Position numbers and translations under genes: made by a program
Assembly: GCA_030068075.1 (NCBI GenBank)
Contig: CM057835.1
Span: 25,078,930-25,142,929, forward strand
Origin: Paguma larvata
Lineage: Eukaryota > Chordata > Mammalia > Carnivora > Viverridae
Reading direction: 5' to 3'
DNA: 64,000 nucleotides
The notes under the pieces: generated by a model
Told to the model about the DNA's origin: nothing
The model's input: the letters and a program-made list of their open reading frames with translations, nothing else
The model's database searches: none
Shown: positions 1 through 10,984 of the stretch, one piece after another
Layout: each line of letters opens with the position of its first letter
Position numbering within the stretch: position 1 is the stretch's first letter

Positions 1-24
1 CGAACTCACAAGGATACAGCCTTG

Positions 25-180
25 TACAGTCTATGGTCTCATTTCACCCCGTCCCAAATCCGCATGGGTAGGACTATTCCCTTTCTGAAGATGGAGAAAC
101 CGAGGCTCGAAGAAGATAAGGAAGGTAAGAAGTGAGACCAGATCTCCAGCCCATGCAGTCCTATCCTATTCTCTGAGACG
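25..180 (-). mobile_element. MIR fragment, reverse
   Basis: The order tttctgaagatggagaaaccgaggctcgaagaagataagg...gaagtgagaccagatctccagccc follows reverse MIR (gatgaggaaactgaggc...). It is old and diverged. Confidence 0.45.
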
Positions 181-1228
181 CACCCAAATACAACATGCTC
201 AGTCACCTGCGCTTGCTGGTGGCTAAGCAGAACTGGACACCCTCCAGTGCCGCTGCCTCTGTTCATCTGTCCCTTCGACAGCAGCTCTTATGGGCCACCC
301 GGTGCCCTTATGAGCCACCTGGAGCCAGGCTCTCAGGGTGCTGCTGGTCCTCCTCGGTTCGCTCTTATAAGAGGCTACAGCAGAGGCTGCCGGTGGCCTA
401 CTCCGTATCAATTCTCCCAGCGTTCCTTACAAACGGAACCTTGGGTAATTGCTCAGCCGAAAAACGACTTTTCCCAGACTCCCTTGCAGATACCAGTGAA
501 AACGGATCCCTGTCCCTCCTCCTTCCTGCCCACGAGGCAGGTCCTCCAGCCACCCTGCCGGACCTTGACCTTGAGTAAAGCGGCTGCCTGCAAAGGATGG
601 AGGAGCAAAAAAGCGAAAGTGGACTAGATCCCACGGAACCAGCATCCCAGCTCAGGTCAGCCTACCTCCAGCCTACTTTTTATGCAAGAGATGAATAATC
701 TCCATCCTAAACAGCTCTGGTTATTTCTGGTCTCTGGCACGAACCAACACGCATTGGTCGGTTCCTCTGAGTTGGCTTGTATACCCTAAACGACGCAGGC
801 TGCCAGGCTCTGCATTGGCATGAAGGTGTAGAGGCGGTCACAGCTCAGAAAGTAACCAGGCATCCTGGTAAGAAGGACAGGAGGCCATCTAAACCTCACA
901 GTAGAATCGAAGAACGAATTTTCCAGACAGTCCAGAACTGGGGTCCCCAGCCCAGGGAGCCTGAAAGGTCTTGGGACAGGTCCAGCTGACTCACCCCCAC
1001 CGTGTGGCCTTCACTCTGGCCCCTGTTCATCTCTCCAGCCCTGTTCCTCACTTCCTGCCACTGCCTCCCCACCAAGTCTGTGTCTCAAGAAGTACCTGAC
1101 TCACTCCCAGCCATGTGCACGTTCTCACCACCGGGCCTTTGCACATCATGTGCCTTCTGCCTGAGCACTCGTCTCCCCACCTCTTGGCCAGACCGACCCC
1201 TCCCCCTGCACTCTTTGCTTTAACTCTC
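181..1228. other. Unassigned sequence
   Basis: Unique-looking, GC-moderate DNA. Several short open frames overlap each other on both strands, and none has recognisable content. Confidence 0.5.
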
Positions 1229-1244
1229 AAGATACTCAGCCCTT

Positions 1245-1403
1245 GGGGCACCTGGGTGGCTCAGTTGGTTGTCTTTGGCTCAGGTCATGATCTCATGGTC
1301 CGTGGGTTTGAGCCCCATGTCGGGATCTGTGCTGACAGCTCAGAGCGTGGAGCCTGCTTTGGATTCCGTGTCTCCCGCTTTCTCTGCCCCTCCCCAGCTC
1401 ACG

Positions 1404-1447
<44 letters not shown>

Positions 1448-1491
1448 AATAAACAAACACTTAAAAAACAAAACAAAAAACTTAAAAATAA
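1245..1491 (+). mobile_element. CAN-SINE (feliform type) with (CT)n
   Basis: It has the tRNA-like head ggggcacctgggtggctcag, the middle ctgtgctgacagctcagagc, a long (CT)n run and an AAAAATAAACAAACACTTAAAA tail. Target duplication: aagatactcagccctt (1229-1244) versus aagatacgcagtcctt (1492-1507), two mismatches in 16. Confidence 0.92.
1406..1444 (+). repeat. (CT)n microsatellite in a SINE
   Basis: About 19 uninterrupted CT units have grown from the CT-rich body of the SINE. It is likely to vary in length between individuals. Confidence 0.9.
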
Positions 1492-1507
1492 AAGATACGC
1501 AGTCCTT

Positions 1508-2514
1508 CCATAAACAGCCTTCCCTGACTTCCCCTGCTCCAGAAACCCGCAGGCCCTGGGCGCCTTCCATCTCTGTGTGCCAGCGCCCGTCCCCTCCCCC
1601 GGTCCATCTACCCCCTTCGGGGCAGGGACAAAGTACTGGGCCTTCTACAACCCCATGAGAAGGCTCTCTGGCCGGAGGAGACTGCCCTGCTCAGGACACA
1701 GCACCATGACGGTACGCGGTAGGCTCTTAATATTTACGAAGGAAGGACAGACTCAGAATCTAACACCCAGCCAGTAACTGGCTTTATTAAACCTCCGTCT
1801 CCTCCGCCTCAGATCGCACGTGTTCTCCTTTTCCAGTAATTGCTGGCTTTTATGCTCTGAGAATCACGCCACGCTTTCCTACAAATGGATCGGTCGCCGT
1901 ACACGCTCTCCCCTCTTAGCCCCGCGATGGCCCCCCTCGGGTAAGGGGCCCCGTTCTGGCCTCTGCTTCCTCCCGCCGCGCGGGCAATGTGCTCCGCTTA
2001 CAGGAAGGACCGGAAGTTAGTCAATCACCTTGGCTGCGTTTACGGCTCCGGTGAGGGGAGGCCAATGTTTACAGGTTAAAATCGCTAACATGAGGTTTGG
2101 ACAACACTCCAGATTCACCGGTCTGTCTCCCTCCCTGCCCTCTCAAGTGATAGGGGACCAGCAGCCCTGCCCCCAAAGGACAGGTCTAGAAGGACTAGGC
2201 TGAGTTGCTGCTGACACAGATCGAAGGCGGGCTCCTAAGACGGCAGGAGGCAGGACCCAGCCCCGGGCAGGGGCCAGGTGGTCCGTGCTGCCCTCCCCAA
2301 GACCGGTCAGGTCCCTGCACACACTCAGCTAGAGCACACAGCCCTGGAGGCCCGTGATTGCCTTGGCCGCTTTTCATAGTCAGCTGTTGCGAACTCGACT
2401 GGTCTTTGGAGAAGAAGGTTCAGCAGAATCTTAATTACAGGCTGTCCCTCCTGCTTTTAATGGCGAGGCTCTGAAAACGTAGGACTTTAATCACATGGTG
2501 TCAAATTGAATCAC
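1508..2514. other. Unassigned sequence
   Basis: No repeat, exon or RNA gene recognised; CG dinucleotides are moderately frequent around 1.86-2.00 kb. Confidence 0.5.
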
Positions 2515-2648
2515 TTTTTTTTTTTTTTAAGTAGGCTTTGCGCCCAGTGTGGAGCCCAACATGGGGCTTGAATTCGTGACCCTGAGATCAAGACCTGAGC
2601 TGAGATCAAGAGTCAGATGCTTAACTGACAGAGCCACCCAGGCGCCCC
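2515..2648 (-). mobile_element. Short, older CAN-SINE (ancestral carnivoran type)
   Basis: Reverse orientation: poly-T, then aagtaggctttgcgcccagtgtgg, tgaccctgagatcaagacctgagc, agccacccaggcgcccc. It lacks the feliform CT-rich tail and has the short 'aagcctactt' end shared with caniforms, so it is the older type. Flanking AATCACTTTT copies suggest a target duplication that also borders the next SINE. Confidence 0.85.
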
Positions 2649-2669
2649 AGATCAAATCACTTTTTAGAC

Positions 2670-2863
2670 TTTTTTTTAACGTTTATTTATTTTTGAGAGC
2701 GCACAAGAAGGGAAGGGGTAGAGAGAGAGAGGGAGACAGAGGATCCAAAGAGGGCTCCACGCTGATAGCAGAGGGCCCAACGTGGGGCTCGAACTCACAA
2801 ACCGCAAGATCATGCCCTGAGCTGAAGTCGGACGCCTAATGGACTAAGCCCCCCAGGCGCCCC
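2670..2863 (-). mobile_element. CAN-SINE (feliform type) next to an older SINE
   Basis: It runs from tttttttaacgtttatttatttttgag to ggactaagccccccaggcgcccc. Target duplication: tcaaatcactttttagac (2652-2669) versus tcaaatccctttttaaggac (2864-2883). Its left copy overlaps the right flank of the older SINE, so it landed at the border of the earlier insertion. Confidence 0.9.
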
Positions 2864-3202
2864 TCAAATCCCTTTTTAAGGACACTAGTGAGGTTCGGTA
2901 TGTAAAGGAAACCTGTTAGAAAATCTTTTATAAACCGAGTTAACTGAACCTTTTTGAAATTCAGGGAATTTTTTGCTTATGCAGTTTATGTAAGTGGATC
3001 TAATTCAAGGTTGCTGAAGACGAAACCCCTCCCTCAACCGTGTATGTCCTCCTTGTCATCTCTCAAGGGTGCCCCCCTCCCGCATCGAGTCTATGGCAGT
3101 CGTCGGGAGCTGGATCCTCCCTCCCTGGGCCCCCGGGAGTGTGCCTTTCTGCTCAAAAGGGCACACTCTGGAAATTCCAAACGAAAGCGTTGTAGGCCAA
3201 AT

Positions 3203-3495
3203 TGTCCCCTCCCCCCCCATTCATCTGTCGAAGCCCGAACTCCCGCCACCTCAGAGCAGGATTGCGTTTGGAGCCGGTGCCTCCCAAGAGGGAATTCGGG
3301 TAAAATGAGGTGACTAGGGTGGACCCCAATCCAGTAGGACGGGTCTCCTTCTACGAAGAGATTAGGACACAGACACACACAGAGGGAAGGCGCCGTGAGG
3401 ACACGGCAAGAAGCGGCCATCAGTAAGCCAGGGAGGGGGGCCTCAGGAGAGATCGCCCCTCTGACACCGAAATCTTGGACTCGCAGGCTCTAGGA
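3203..3495 (+). mobile_element. MLT1A-like MaLR LTR fragment
   Basis: Recognisable pieces are attcatctgtcgaagcccgaac, gaccccaatccagtagga, gtgaggacacggcaagaagcggccatc, agccagggagggggg and aatcttggactcgcaggctc. These follow the order of the MLT1A-type LTR that reads ...gaagccctaaccccc...gtgaggacacagcaagaaggcggccgtc...cttggactt. Both ends are worn. Confidence 0.55.
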
Positions 3496-3894
3496 CGCGA
3501 CTCCGTGGTGTAAGCCCCCAGCCTGTGGCCGTCTGTGGTGGCAGAGCCCTCGAAGACGGACACGGGAGTGTCTGTGTCTCATCCGTCCGACTCTGCTGCT
3601 GCCGAGCTGTGTGACCCTGGCCGGCGCCCGCGGCCCTGACTCGGGACCCTCTAAGCCTCCCCACCCCGGGGGGTTGTGCGAGGATCACAGGCCGAAGGTC
3701 AGCCGCATGCTGGCGAGTTCGCTTTGCTCTCGCCTCGGTTCTCTGCTGCGTGGCCGATGTCACTCACCCGCAAGCAAATGAGATTGCTCTCCCCCTTCTC
3801 AGCATCTCCCAGGTACAGAAAGCCGAAGCGAGAAGGGGATCCTGACACCATAGCCTGGATTTCTGTCTTGAATTAACACTTCACTTTTTTTTTT

Positions 3895-4075
3895 TTAAAG
3901 CATTGTTACATATCTTCTTAAAGCTAAGGCTCACAATGAATCTGTGAAATAGGCAGGAGTAAAAAAAATCTTCTTTTCATTTTACAGATGAGGTAAACTG
4001 AGGCACAGAAGGAGCGAGGGATTCATCTGTGACCCCGTGACTTGTCGGACAGGACCCTGGCTCCCTGGACTCACA
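3895..4075 (-). mobile_element. MIR, reverse
   Basis: gctcacaatgaatctgtgaaataggcagg...cattttacagatgaggtaaactgaggcacagaagg is a clear reverse MIR core. Confidence 0.65.
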
Positions 4076-4866
4076 TTCCTCTGCTTTCCCTCTCATCAGT
4101 GATGACACCCTAAGTACTGAAACCCACCCCCTTTCCGGCTTACTCATCTGCTGCAAAACCTTCGGTGCACCAGCCCAGCCCCCGCTGGCCTGCACTACCT
4201 GCTGCCCTCAGACCTCCAGCCCCACCCCCATCACCAACTCCGCTGTCACAGACCAGTCAGACTGCCCGATGGACACGAGCCATGTTCACATGTCACCACC
4301 TCGGAGAACACCTTGCCCATTTCTTTCTGAATAGGAGCCACTTCTTCCAGGAAGCCTTCCCTGACTGCTCTCACTGAGTTCTTTCCAGAGCTCCCAAACA
4401 CGGCCACATGAGGTGACTTTGAACAGACTTGCCTGCATTTTGTTTGCAAATTGCTTAACCATGTTAGCCCCTAGAGCAGAGAGCACGTCTTCCCACCCGA
4501 TGTGGCAGGGCAAAAAGAGAAGACTCAATATCACCCAGTCCAGCAGAACACCAGGGGCCGGTAAGTTACCTCTGCAATATCAATGCATTCAGAAATAGCC
4601 ATTTACAAGTTCAAGTTTGTAAACAGAATTTCATTCTTCCCCAGCACCACCATATCGCAGGAGTGGTGGATGTCCAGCCTGTCCGACTGGCCTCCAGGGG
4701 TACTGCTCCTGCTTCCCCAGACATCCTGACTGTCCCCACCATCGCTGCCTCTCTATCACAAAGCTAAGGATTCTTAAACCAACGCCTACATGAACTTCAC
4801 GTGTTACTGTTTAAAGATCCAGGGGTCTTTAAAGATGACCTCTGGTTAGAAGACTAAACAACAAAA

Positions 4867-5078
4867 GGGCGCCTGGGTGGCTCTGTTGGTTGAGCACCGA
4901 CTTCAGCTTGGGTCACGATCTCGCAGTTCATGAGTTCGAGCCCCGCGCTGGGCTCTGTGCTGACAGCTCAGAGCCTGGAACCTGCTTCGGATTCTGGGTC
5001 TCCCCATCTCTGCCCCTCCCCCGCTCATGCTCGGTCTCTGTCTCTCAATAATAAATAAACGTTAAAAATTTTTTCAAA
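4867..5078 (+). mobile_element. CAN-SINE (feliform type)
   Basis: It runs from gggcgcctgggtggctctg to caataataaataaacgttaaaaat. The B-box-like gagttcgagcccc is intact, so the internal Pol III promoter is recognisable. No clean target duplication was found. Confidence 0.88.
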
Positions 5079-5099
5079 AGGACCAGACGATGAAGGCAA

Positions 5100-5212
5100 G
5101 CATTTTTGTTTCTTTTGTTCACTGGCTATATTCCCAGCTCCGAGAAAGAAAAAAAAGCCTGGTACATAGTTGCCACTCAAAATTATCTATTGAGTAAGTC
5201 TGTTGAATAAAT
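5100..5212 (+). mobile_element. L2 3'-end fragment
   Basis: It shows ttttgttcactggctatattcccagctcc, agcctggtacatagttgcc and gtctgttgaataaatgag, the typical L2 3' order. Confidence 0.55.
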
Positions 5213-6199
5213 GAGACTATTAACTCTTTGGCTATTTGTTTCCTAGACTTTTAAAAAATTTAATGATTGAATCCAAATCCAAATCCGCAGTCTCTCGGCC
5301 AGGCCCTGACCTGGGTGGGTTCCTGGCGGTGAGGGTTTCCTGGCCCAAGAGGAGTGCCAGGAGGCCTTGTGCTTTGGGATCTGGTGTTATTCACTAAAAG
5401 TCCCTGTCTTTTCATCCAGTCAGCGCTATTCTCCAGGGGATTTCTACAGCCTTTCCAAAGCCATCACCTCCTTCTGGAGGAGACAAAGAGCGGCCACCCC
5501 CACCCCAAAGGGAAACACGTCTCGAAGAGGCTCGGGAGAGGAAGAGGCTGGCCTTGAGGCGGCAGCTGCCATCCCAGCTGTCATCGCCAAAACGGGGCAG
5601 TGGAAGGGGGTGGGAAGTACCGGAAGAACGACCCCGATTCCTTGCTGCATCACGGCTGAACCAGCCTCTCCGCCCCTGACCCTCGAGAGGGCAATCCCCA
5701 CACACAAACCCTTCCGGGCCCGGAAAATACCTCTTTCCCATCTAAGTGCGTCCCACGAGGGGCTGGGCAGTCGCGGGACCCAGTCTGGGGTTTAACAAAC
5801 TCCTCTCTTCCTGCCAACTTTGGGGAGGCCTACTATGTGCCGCTCAGTGAGCAGGGTCCGAAGATAGACTGGGTCCCAGGAGCCCACAGTCGGGAGAGGG
5901 AATTCTGCAAAAGCACACAGCCACGGCGGCCGGGGCTCCGCATTCTGGGGAGGGGTGTGTCCACCTCCGAGAGACCGCTGCAGTGTCCTGCACGGGGACA
6001 GCCTTCCTCAAGGGTTTGAGGCAGGAGGCTCCGGGCTGAGCCAGAAATGCAGGAGACGCAGGAGGTTCTCAAATCACAGCCTTGGGCCAGGGTCAGAAGG
6101 GAGAGCTCCCTCCCCAGGTAATACTCCGAGCCCCACTGTTCGAAGCCTCCAGAGACTTCCTACATTACTACTTAGTCCAAGTTCATCCAAGTCCACGCA
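5213..6199. other. Unassigned sequence
   Basis: GC-rich, with a 142-codon frame (5367-5795) that has no recognisable domain. Nothing else supported. Confidence 0.45.
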
Positions 6200-6214
6200 A
6201 GATCTGACCCCTGG

Positions 6215-6435
6215 GGGGCGCCTGGGTGGCTCAGTCGGTTAAGCGGCCGACTGCGGCTCAGGTCATGATCTCGCGGTCTGTGGGTTCGAGCCCCGCGTCG
6301 GGCTCTGTGCTGATGTCTCGGAGCCTGGAGCCTGCTTTCGATTCTGTGTATCCCTCTCTCTCTGCCCCTCCCCTGCTCACACTCCATCTCTATGTCTCTC
6401 AAAAATAAATAAACGTTAAAAAAATTTAAAAAAAT
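6215..6435 (+). mobile_element. CAN-SINE (feliform type)
   Basis: A well preserved copy from ggggcgcctgggtggctcag to aaaaataaataaacgttaaaa. The B-box-like gggttcgagcccc is intact. Target duplication: agatctgacccctgg (6200-6214) versus agatctgaccccctgg (6436-6451), one indel. Confidence 0.92.
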
Positions 6436-6451
6436 AGATCTGACCCCCTGG

Positions 6452-7910
6452 GACCTTGCTGCCAGTTGGCCACCTTCTCCCCCTTGCTCCCTGCCCTCCA
6501 GCCCCAGTGCCCTTGAGCGCCTCAAGCAGACAATGCTCCCGGACCCTCCCGGATACTCCCCACTTCCTCCAGGGCTCTGCTCTTACTACCCTCTGCTCAC
6601 CACCCCTCTCCCGGACGCCTGGCCCTCCGCCCTGCTTTATTCCCCTCCATAGCAGGCCCTTATCTGTGGGCAGAGAGCTCCAGGACGGGGGATCAGTCCT
6701 GCCCACAGCTTCACCCCTGCAGCTAGAATGGGGCCTGGGCTATCGCAGTGCATATCGGCTCAATAAATGGATGAACTCCCCTTCCTTTACACACCACACT
6801 CTTCCCTGTTGGTGCTGTGTGCGCGCGTGCGTGTGTGTGTGCACGCGCGTGCACTTAGTGACACAGAGAGGGTAGTGCGTGAGGCAAGCCTAGGAGCCAA
6901 AGTGCCCCGTGGCTACAGTCTCGGTCTGTAGAATGGGCTGGCAACACTTCTAGGGTTAAAAAGTGCACGGAGCCCGCCAAGATCCCCGGCTAAAGGGCAC
7001 TGTGTTCCCACAAAGAATTGTTAGTTCAGCTCTGTAAGCTGCCTCGTGACAGCGTTTGGGCTGCTGGTCGACCCGCCCTGCAGAGGAAAGGCAGTGACCT
7101 CAGGAGGCTGGACCATGGGACGCAGGTGCAGGACAGTCACACACGCGGGCCCAATCTTCCCACCTTGCACAGTTCTCTGGACGGGGTTTTATCTGCATTT
7201 CTGGATGGTGTGCTCGAGTCACGTGATCCACCAGTTCCCCAAAGCACAGCATGGGGGTGCTACTCCCCCTCCCAAGAGCTGACGAGTACTGTCAGCAGGC
7301 GCTGTCCTAGGCACAAGTAACAGTCCACCCCGGCCTCGCAGTGGCCCTGTGAAATAGGCACTCCGAAGACCCGTCTGTCCCTGGCGTCTGTGGCTGGTTC
7401 TGGGGTGAGGTAGAAAGAGCCCAAGATTGAAGGTGAGAGAATGTGGCCTCTGTGTCTGCCGGCAGCTGCAGAGTCCCGCGTGAGACCTAATCTCTCGGAG
7501 CGTCGTTGTCGAGTGACAATAATACCTGCCCACTCCACACAGGAGGCAGGAGAGCACTTGGCAAATCCATAAAATACGACACGGACGAGTGGCAGCTGGT
7601 GTTATTTAAGGGTGTGACAATCCTGGCGATTTCTCAGCTGTTTCCTGTAGGAGAAGGGAGACGGAAAAGCCCTCGACAGCCGGGAGGGACATACTAAAAC
7701 GAGACACTCCGTGGTGACACAGCAGAGCTGCGGGGCTCGAGCTCGGGATCTACGGCAAACAGCGGGGACATCGGCCATAAACGGGACTTGCGACAAATGA
7801 AAAACCCAAAATTATTTAACACACCTGTAAACCAACCAGGTGCCATTCAAGGGGGCAAGCGATGTAATGCAAAAATGAACACAATATGCAAGGGACGCGG
7901 TGGCTCTCTT
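6452..7910. other. Mostly unassigned; short (GT)n
   Basis: A short gcgcgcgtgcgtgtgtgtgt run lies near 6821-6850. MIR-like remnants may occur around 7.33-7.56 kb. No gene seen. Confidence 0.45.
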
Positions 7911-7929
7911 CTCTTTAAATGTGTTTTTA

Positions 7930-8140
7930 GGGGCGCCTCGGTGGCTCAGTCGGCTGAGCGTCCGACTTCGGCTCAGGTCATGATCTCACGGTCTATGAGT
8001 TCGAGCCCCGTGTCGGGCTCTGTGCTGACAGCTCAGAGCCTGAAGCCTGCTTCACATTCTGTGTCTCCCTCGCTCTCTGCCCCTCCCCCACTCATGCTCC
8101 GTTTCTCTGTCTCAAAAATAAATAAACATTAAAAAAAACA
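7930..8140 (+). mobile_element. CAN-SINE (feliform type)
   Basis: It runs from ggggcgcctcggtggctcag to aaaaataaataaacattaaaa. Target duplication: ttaaatgtgtttt (7915-7927) versus ttaaatgtatttt (8141-8153). The B-box-like gagttcgagcccc is intact. Confidence 0.9.
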
Positions 8141-8153
8141 TTAAATGTATTTT

Positions 8154-9524
8154 CAAAGATTTTAAATGTACGTTAATGCAAGAGCAACATGTTTAAGTCG
8201 TTAAAAACGCAACGACCCACACTAATGAGGTATCTTCAATGAGAGGTTCTATTTTCCAAAACCTCCCCCCAAGTTAAACAGCTTCATCTTATCCGAGTAC
8301 CTGCTGCGCTCTGTCTAGTTAGCTACTAGGTGAATGAGGTCAGATAGTTTTCTAGGAGAAGCTAGAGGGGAGCCAGGCTTTGGGGACCCGCATCAAGGCC
8401 TCGGAGGGGGCCGTCGGTAGCACAGGGAGCTGCCCCAGGACCGTGGCACGGACCTGTGGCCATTCCCCGGCCCCGGGCTTGCACTCCATGCAGCAGGCAA
8501 ACCACCCGCTGCCATAAAATCTCCCATAAAATCTCCTTTCGCTTTGGGCCTCCTGGGCCTCTGAGACCCCTGAGGACCAACTCTGGTCATGCCCGAAACA
8601 GCAGGAGCACAGGGAGAGAGCATTTCTGAAGAACTGGCTCATTCGAACAAGGAAAAATCCCAGTTTGGAGACACAGAGGGAGAGCAAAGAGTGGCCTGAA
8701 AGTAGCCCCCCTCCCTGCCCCCACCGGCCAAAAAAATCTGAAGATTTTTAAACGCCTTTCCCCCAAATCAAAAATCTCCCACAGAGAAGGAACTGGGGTT
8801 CCTGGTTGTTAGGAAGATTCTTTCATCATTTTGGGGGGGGGTCGTCGAGGGGAGCAGTGTGTTGCTGGTTCGGGGAGGAGATGGTGCTAGGGATCCCGGG
8901 CGGGAGGGGAGCACCTGGAAACAGCCCGTCCCACGCACCCCTCGGGGGTCCCAAGCCCCAGTGAGGCAAGCAGGGACACAAATCTAGGAGACAAGGCAGG
9001 GCGGCAGGAATCTCAGAATAGGATAGAGCCTTCTGGACAGGACAGGGGAGCTACTGGGCAGGGACGGGGGCAGGGTGGGGGCCCACTAAGAACGAGGAAT
9101 CCTCTTAAATCACCAAACTGAATAGATACCATTGTTGAGATCAGCCAAACAGTAAAGAATAAACTCCCCCGAGATTCCAGTCACCTTCAAACCACCACCA
9201 AGATCAAGGTCAGCTTCCCACTGGCAGTAAAAGTGAGTTACCCTCGCCTCCCTTGCTCTGAGGGGTCCTTCCACCCCAAAGGGCAGGGAAGGCTGGAGGT
9301 TCATCCCTGAAGACTCCCCACTTAGGGGAAAGGAGGGCTCAGTCCAGACAGTGACTGTGCATACATGGACCCCCAAAGCCCCCCTCCCCTGCAGCCTGAG
9401 ACTCCCCTCTCCAAAAGAAATGCAGCCATTAACCTCCCAACACCCCCAGCAGGAGGAGTTACCAGTTGCTGGGAGGAGGGGGCTGGGAAGGTGACATTCA
9501 GCGTGGGAAGTCCGCCCTGGCTGA
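8154..9524. other. Unassigned sequence
   Basis: No repeat or exon recognised. A G8 run lies at about 8832. Open frames are short and overlap on opposite strands. Confidence 0.45.
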
Positions 9525-9715
9525 ATTTTGCGGCTCCATTCAGAGGTAAATCACTCTGGCTTTGGGAACTGGCTCCGAATAGATTTATTGGTTTTAATAC
9601 TTGTTTGGGGGCATTGCAATTAATTGAAAGATGCCTTCTTCCAGTTATTGTTCTGAGATGGGGACCTGGGTCTCTGAGCATTCATTTTTATTGGGCATAA
9701 TTATAATCATCTAGA
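9525..9715. other. AT-rich non-repeat segment, possible conserved non-coding element
   Basis: It contains homeodomain-type words (ttattggttttaatac, gcaattaattg, cataattataatcatc) in an otherwise GC-rich area, and no repeat signature that I recognise. Conservation is a guess. Confidence 0.2.
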
Positions 9716-10140
9716 ACTGGTCCCGAGTCCTCACTCCCAGGGAATAGGGTTCTCTCAGAGTCCTGGCCGGCCTGAGTTCCCAACAACCAGGGCCAGCTCC
9801 TCCTACTGAAGATGAAACAAACTAAAGTCCCCTCTACGAGCTTAGGACCCTGCTAGCCTGAAAGCCTCCTGAAGTCATCAGATCTGGTCCCGAGGGCCCT
9901 GCAGGCTGCAGAGACAGGAGCCCAGGGGCGAGGGAAAGATGCCAGCGTTCTACCAGCTGCCCCTGCTCGACCCGGTTTTCACAGGAGACCACCAGTGAGC
10001 AGCAACACGGAACGGTGGGTAAGTACGTGGACTCTGGAGCCAGACTGCTGAATTTGAATCTTGCCGTTGCCACTTTCTAGCTGTTGACCTTAGGCAAGTC
10101 ACCTAGCCTCTTTGTGAACTCTGTCTCAATCCTCTCTTTT

Positions 10141-10343
10141 TAATTTTTTTTAAGTTTATTTATTTTTGAGGCAGAGAATGAGTGGGGGAGGGGCAGAGAG
10201 AGAGGGAGACACAGAATCCAAAGCAGGCTCCACGCTCTGAGCTGTCAGCACAGAGCCCGACGCGGGGCTCAAACTCACGGACCGTGAGATCATGACCTGA
10301 GCCGAAGTCGGACGCTCAACCAACTGAGCCACCCAGGCACCCC
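10141..10343 (-). mobile_element. CAN-SINE (feliform type) inside a MIR
   Basis: It runs in reverse from an AAGTTTATTTATTTTTGAG tail to gagccacccaggcacccc. Target duplication: tcaatcctctctttttaa (from 10126) versus tcaattctctcttcttta (from 10344), both being MIR sequence. The duplication proves insertion into the pre-existing MIR. Confidence 0.9.
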
Positions 10344-10390
10344 TCAATTCTCTCTTCTTTAAAATGGGAATGATAATAGTACTCAGCTCA

Positions 10391-10604
10391 GGGGTGCCTG
10401 GGTGGCTCAGGCGGTTAAGCGTCCGACTTCGGCTCAGGTCATGATCTCACAGCTAATTTGAGCCCTGCGTTGGGCTCTGTGCTGACAGCTCAGAGCCTGG
10501 GGCCTGCTTCAGATTCTGTGTCTCCCTCTCTCTCTGCCCCTACCCTGCTTGTGCTCTGTCTCTCTCTCTCTCAAAAATAAATAAACATTAAAAAAATTTT
10601 TTTA
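10391..10604 (+). mobile_element. CAN-SINE (feliform type) inside a MIR
   Basis: It starts ggggtgcctgggtggctcagg and ends aaaaataaataaacatta plus a short A/T tail. Target duplication: aatagtactcagctca (10375-10390) versus aataatactcatttca (10605-10620). The second SINE is in the same MIR, in opposite orientation to its neighbour 47 bp away. Confidence 0.9.
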
Positions 10605-10781
10605 AATAATACTCATTTCACAGGGTTTTTATAAGGATTAAACTAGTCAATAAGGTTAAAGCACGTGGTACAGTGCTTGGCATGTGGTAAATATTAAGAG
10701 TTGATTAAAATAAAAACGTTAAAGTTATTTGCAGAAAGAACTCTGTGGCTAAAATGAAGTTTGAAAACCATTATTCTGGAC

Positions 10782-10984
10782 CAGGGGTCCACAAACTTTC
10801 TGTCAAGTGCCAGAGAGTAACTATTTTAGGCTTGGTAGGCCACACGGTCGCTGCCACAACCAGCCGGAAGCAGTCATGGACGCATCTAGAGCAACAGGCG
10901 TGACTGTGTTCCCGTAAAACGTCACTTAGAAAAACAGGCCTTGGGCCAGCTTGGGTCTGTGGGCCGCAGTCTTGCTAACCCCTG
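10782..10984 (+). mobile_element. MER1-group (hAT-Charlie) non-autonomous DNA transposon
   Basis: A 203-bp element has near-perfect terminal inverted repeats, CAGGGGTCCACAAAC at the left and gctaacccctg at the right. The core reads ctattttaggcttggtaggccacacggtc...gcgtgactgtgttcccgtaaaacg...ggccagcttgggtctgtgggccgcag. This matches the common hAT-Charlie MITE beginning 'caggggtcggcaaac'. An 8-bp target duplication is not clear. It lies just after the split MIR. Confidence 0.7.

Larger units (their letters stand above)
10018..10705 (+). mobile_element. MIR split into three parts by two CAN-SINEs
   Basis: The MIR core is read across the insertions: ggactctggagccagactgctgaatttgaatc and tagctgttgaccttaggcaagtcacctagcc come first. 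After the first SINE follows ttaaaatgggaatgataatagt, and after the second actcatttcacagggtttttataaggattaaac...gtacagtgcttggcatgtggtaaatatt. SINEs occupy 10141-10343 (minus) and 10391-10604 (plus). Confidence 0.75.

Noticed and set aside
6215..6300. tRNA gene suggested by tRNA-like A and B box words
   Set aside because: The words are the tRNA-derived heads of SINEs; the full cloverleaf and 3' terminator of a functional tRNA gene are not present.
6226..6408. Recurrent small frames reading MAQSVKRPT.AQVMISRSV.SSPASGSVL (also at 8, 10, 14, 43 and 48 kb)
   Set aside because: This peptide family is the translation of CAN-SINEs in either orientation and does not represent a conserved protein.
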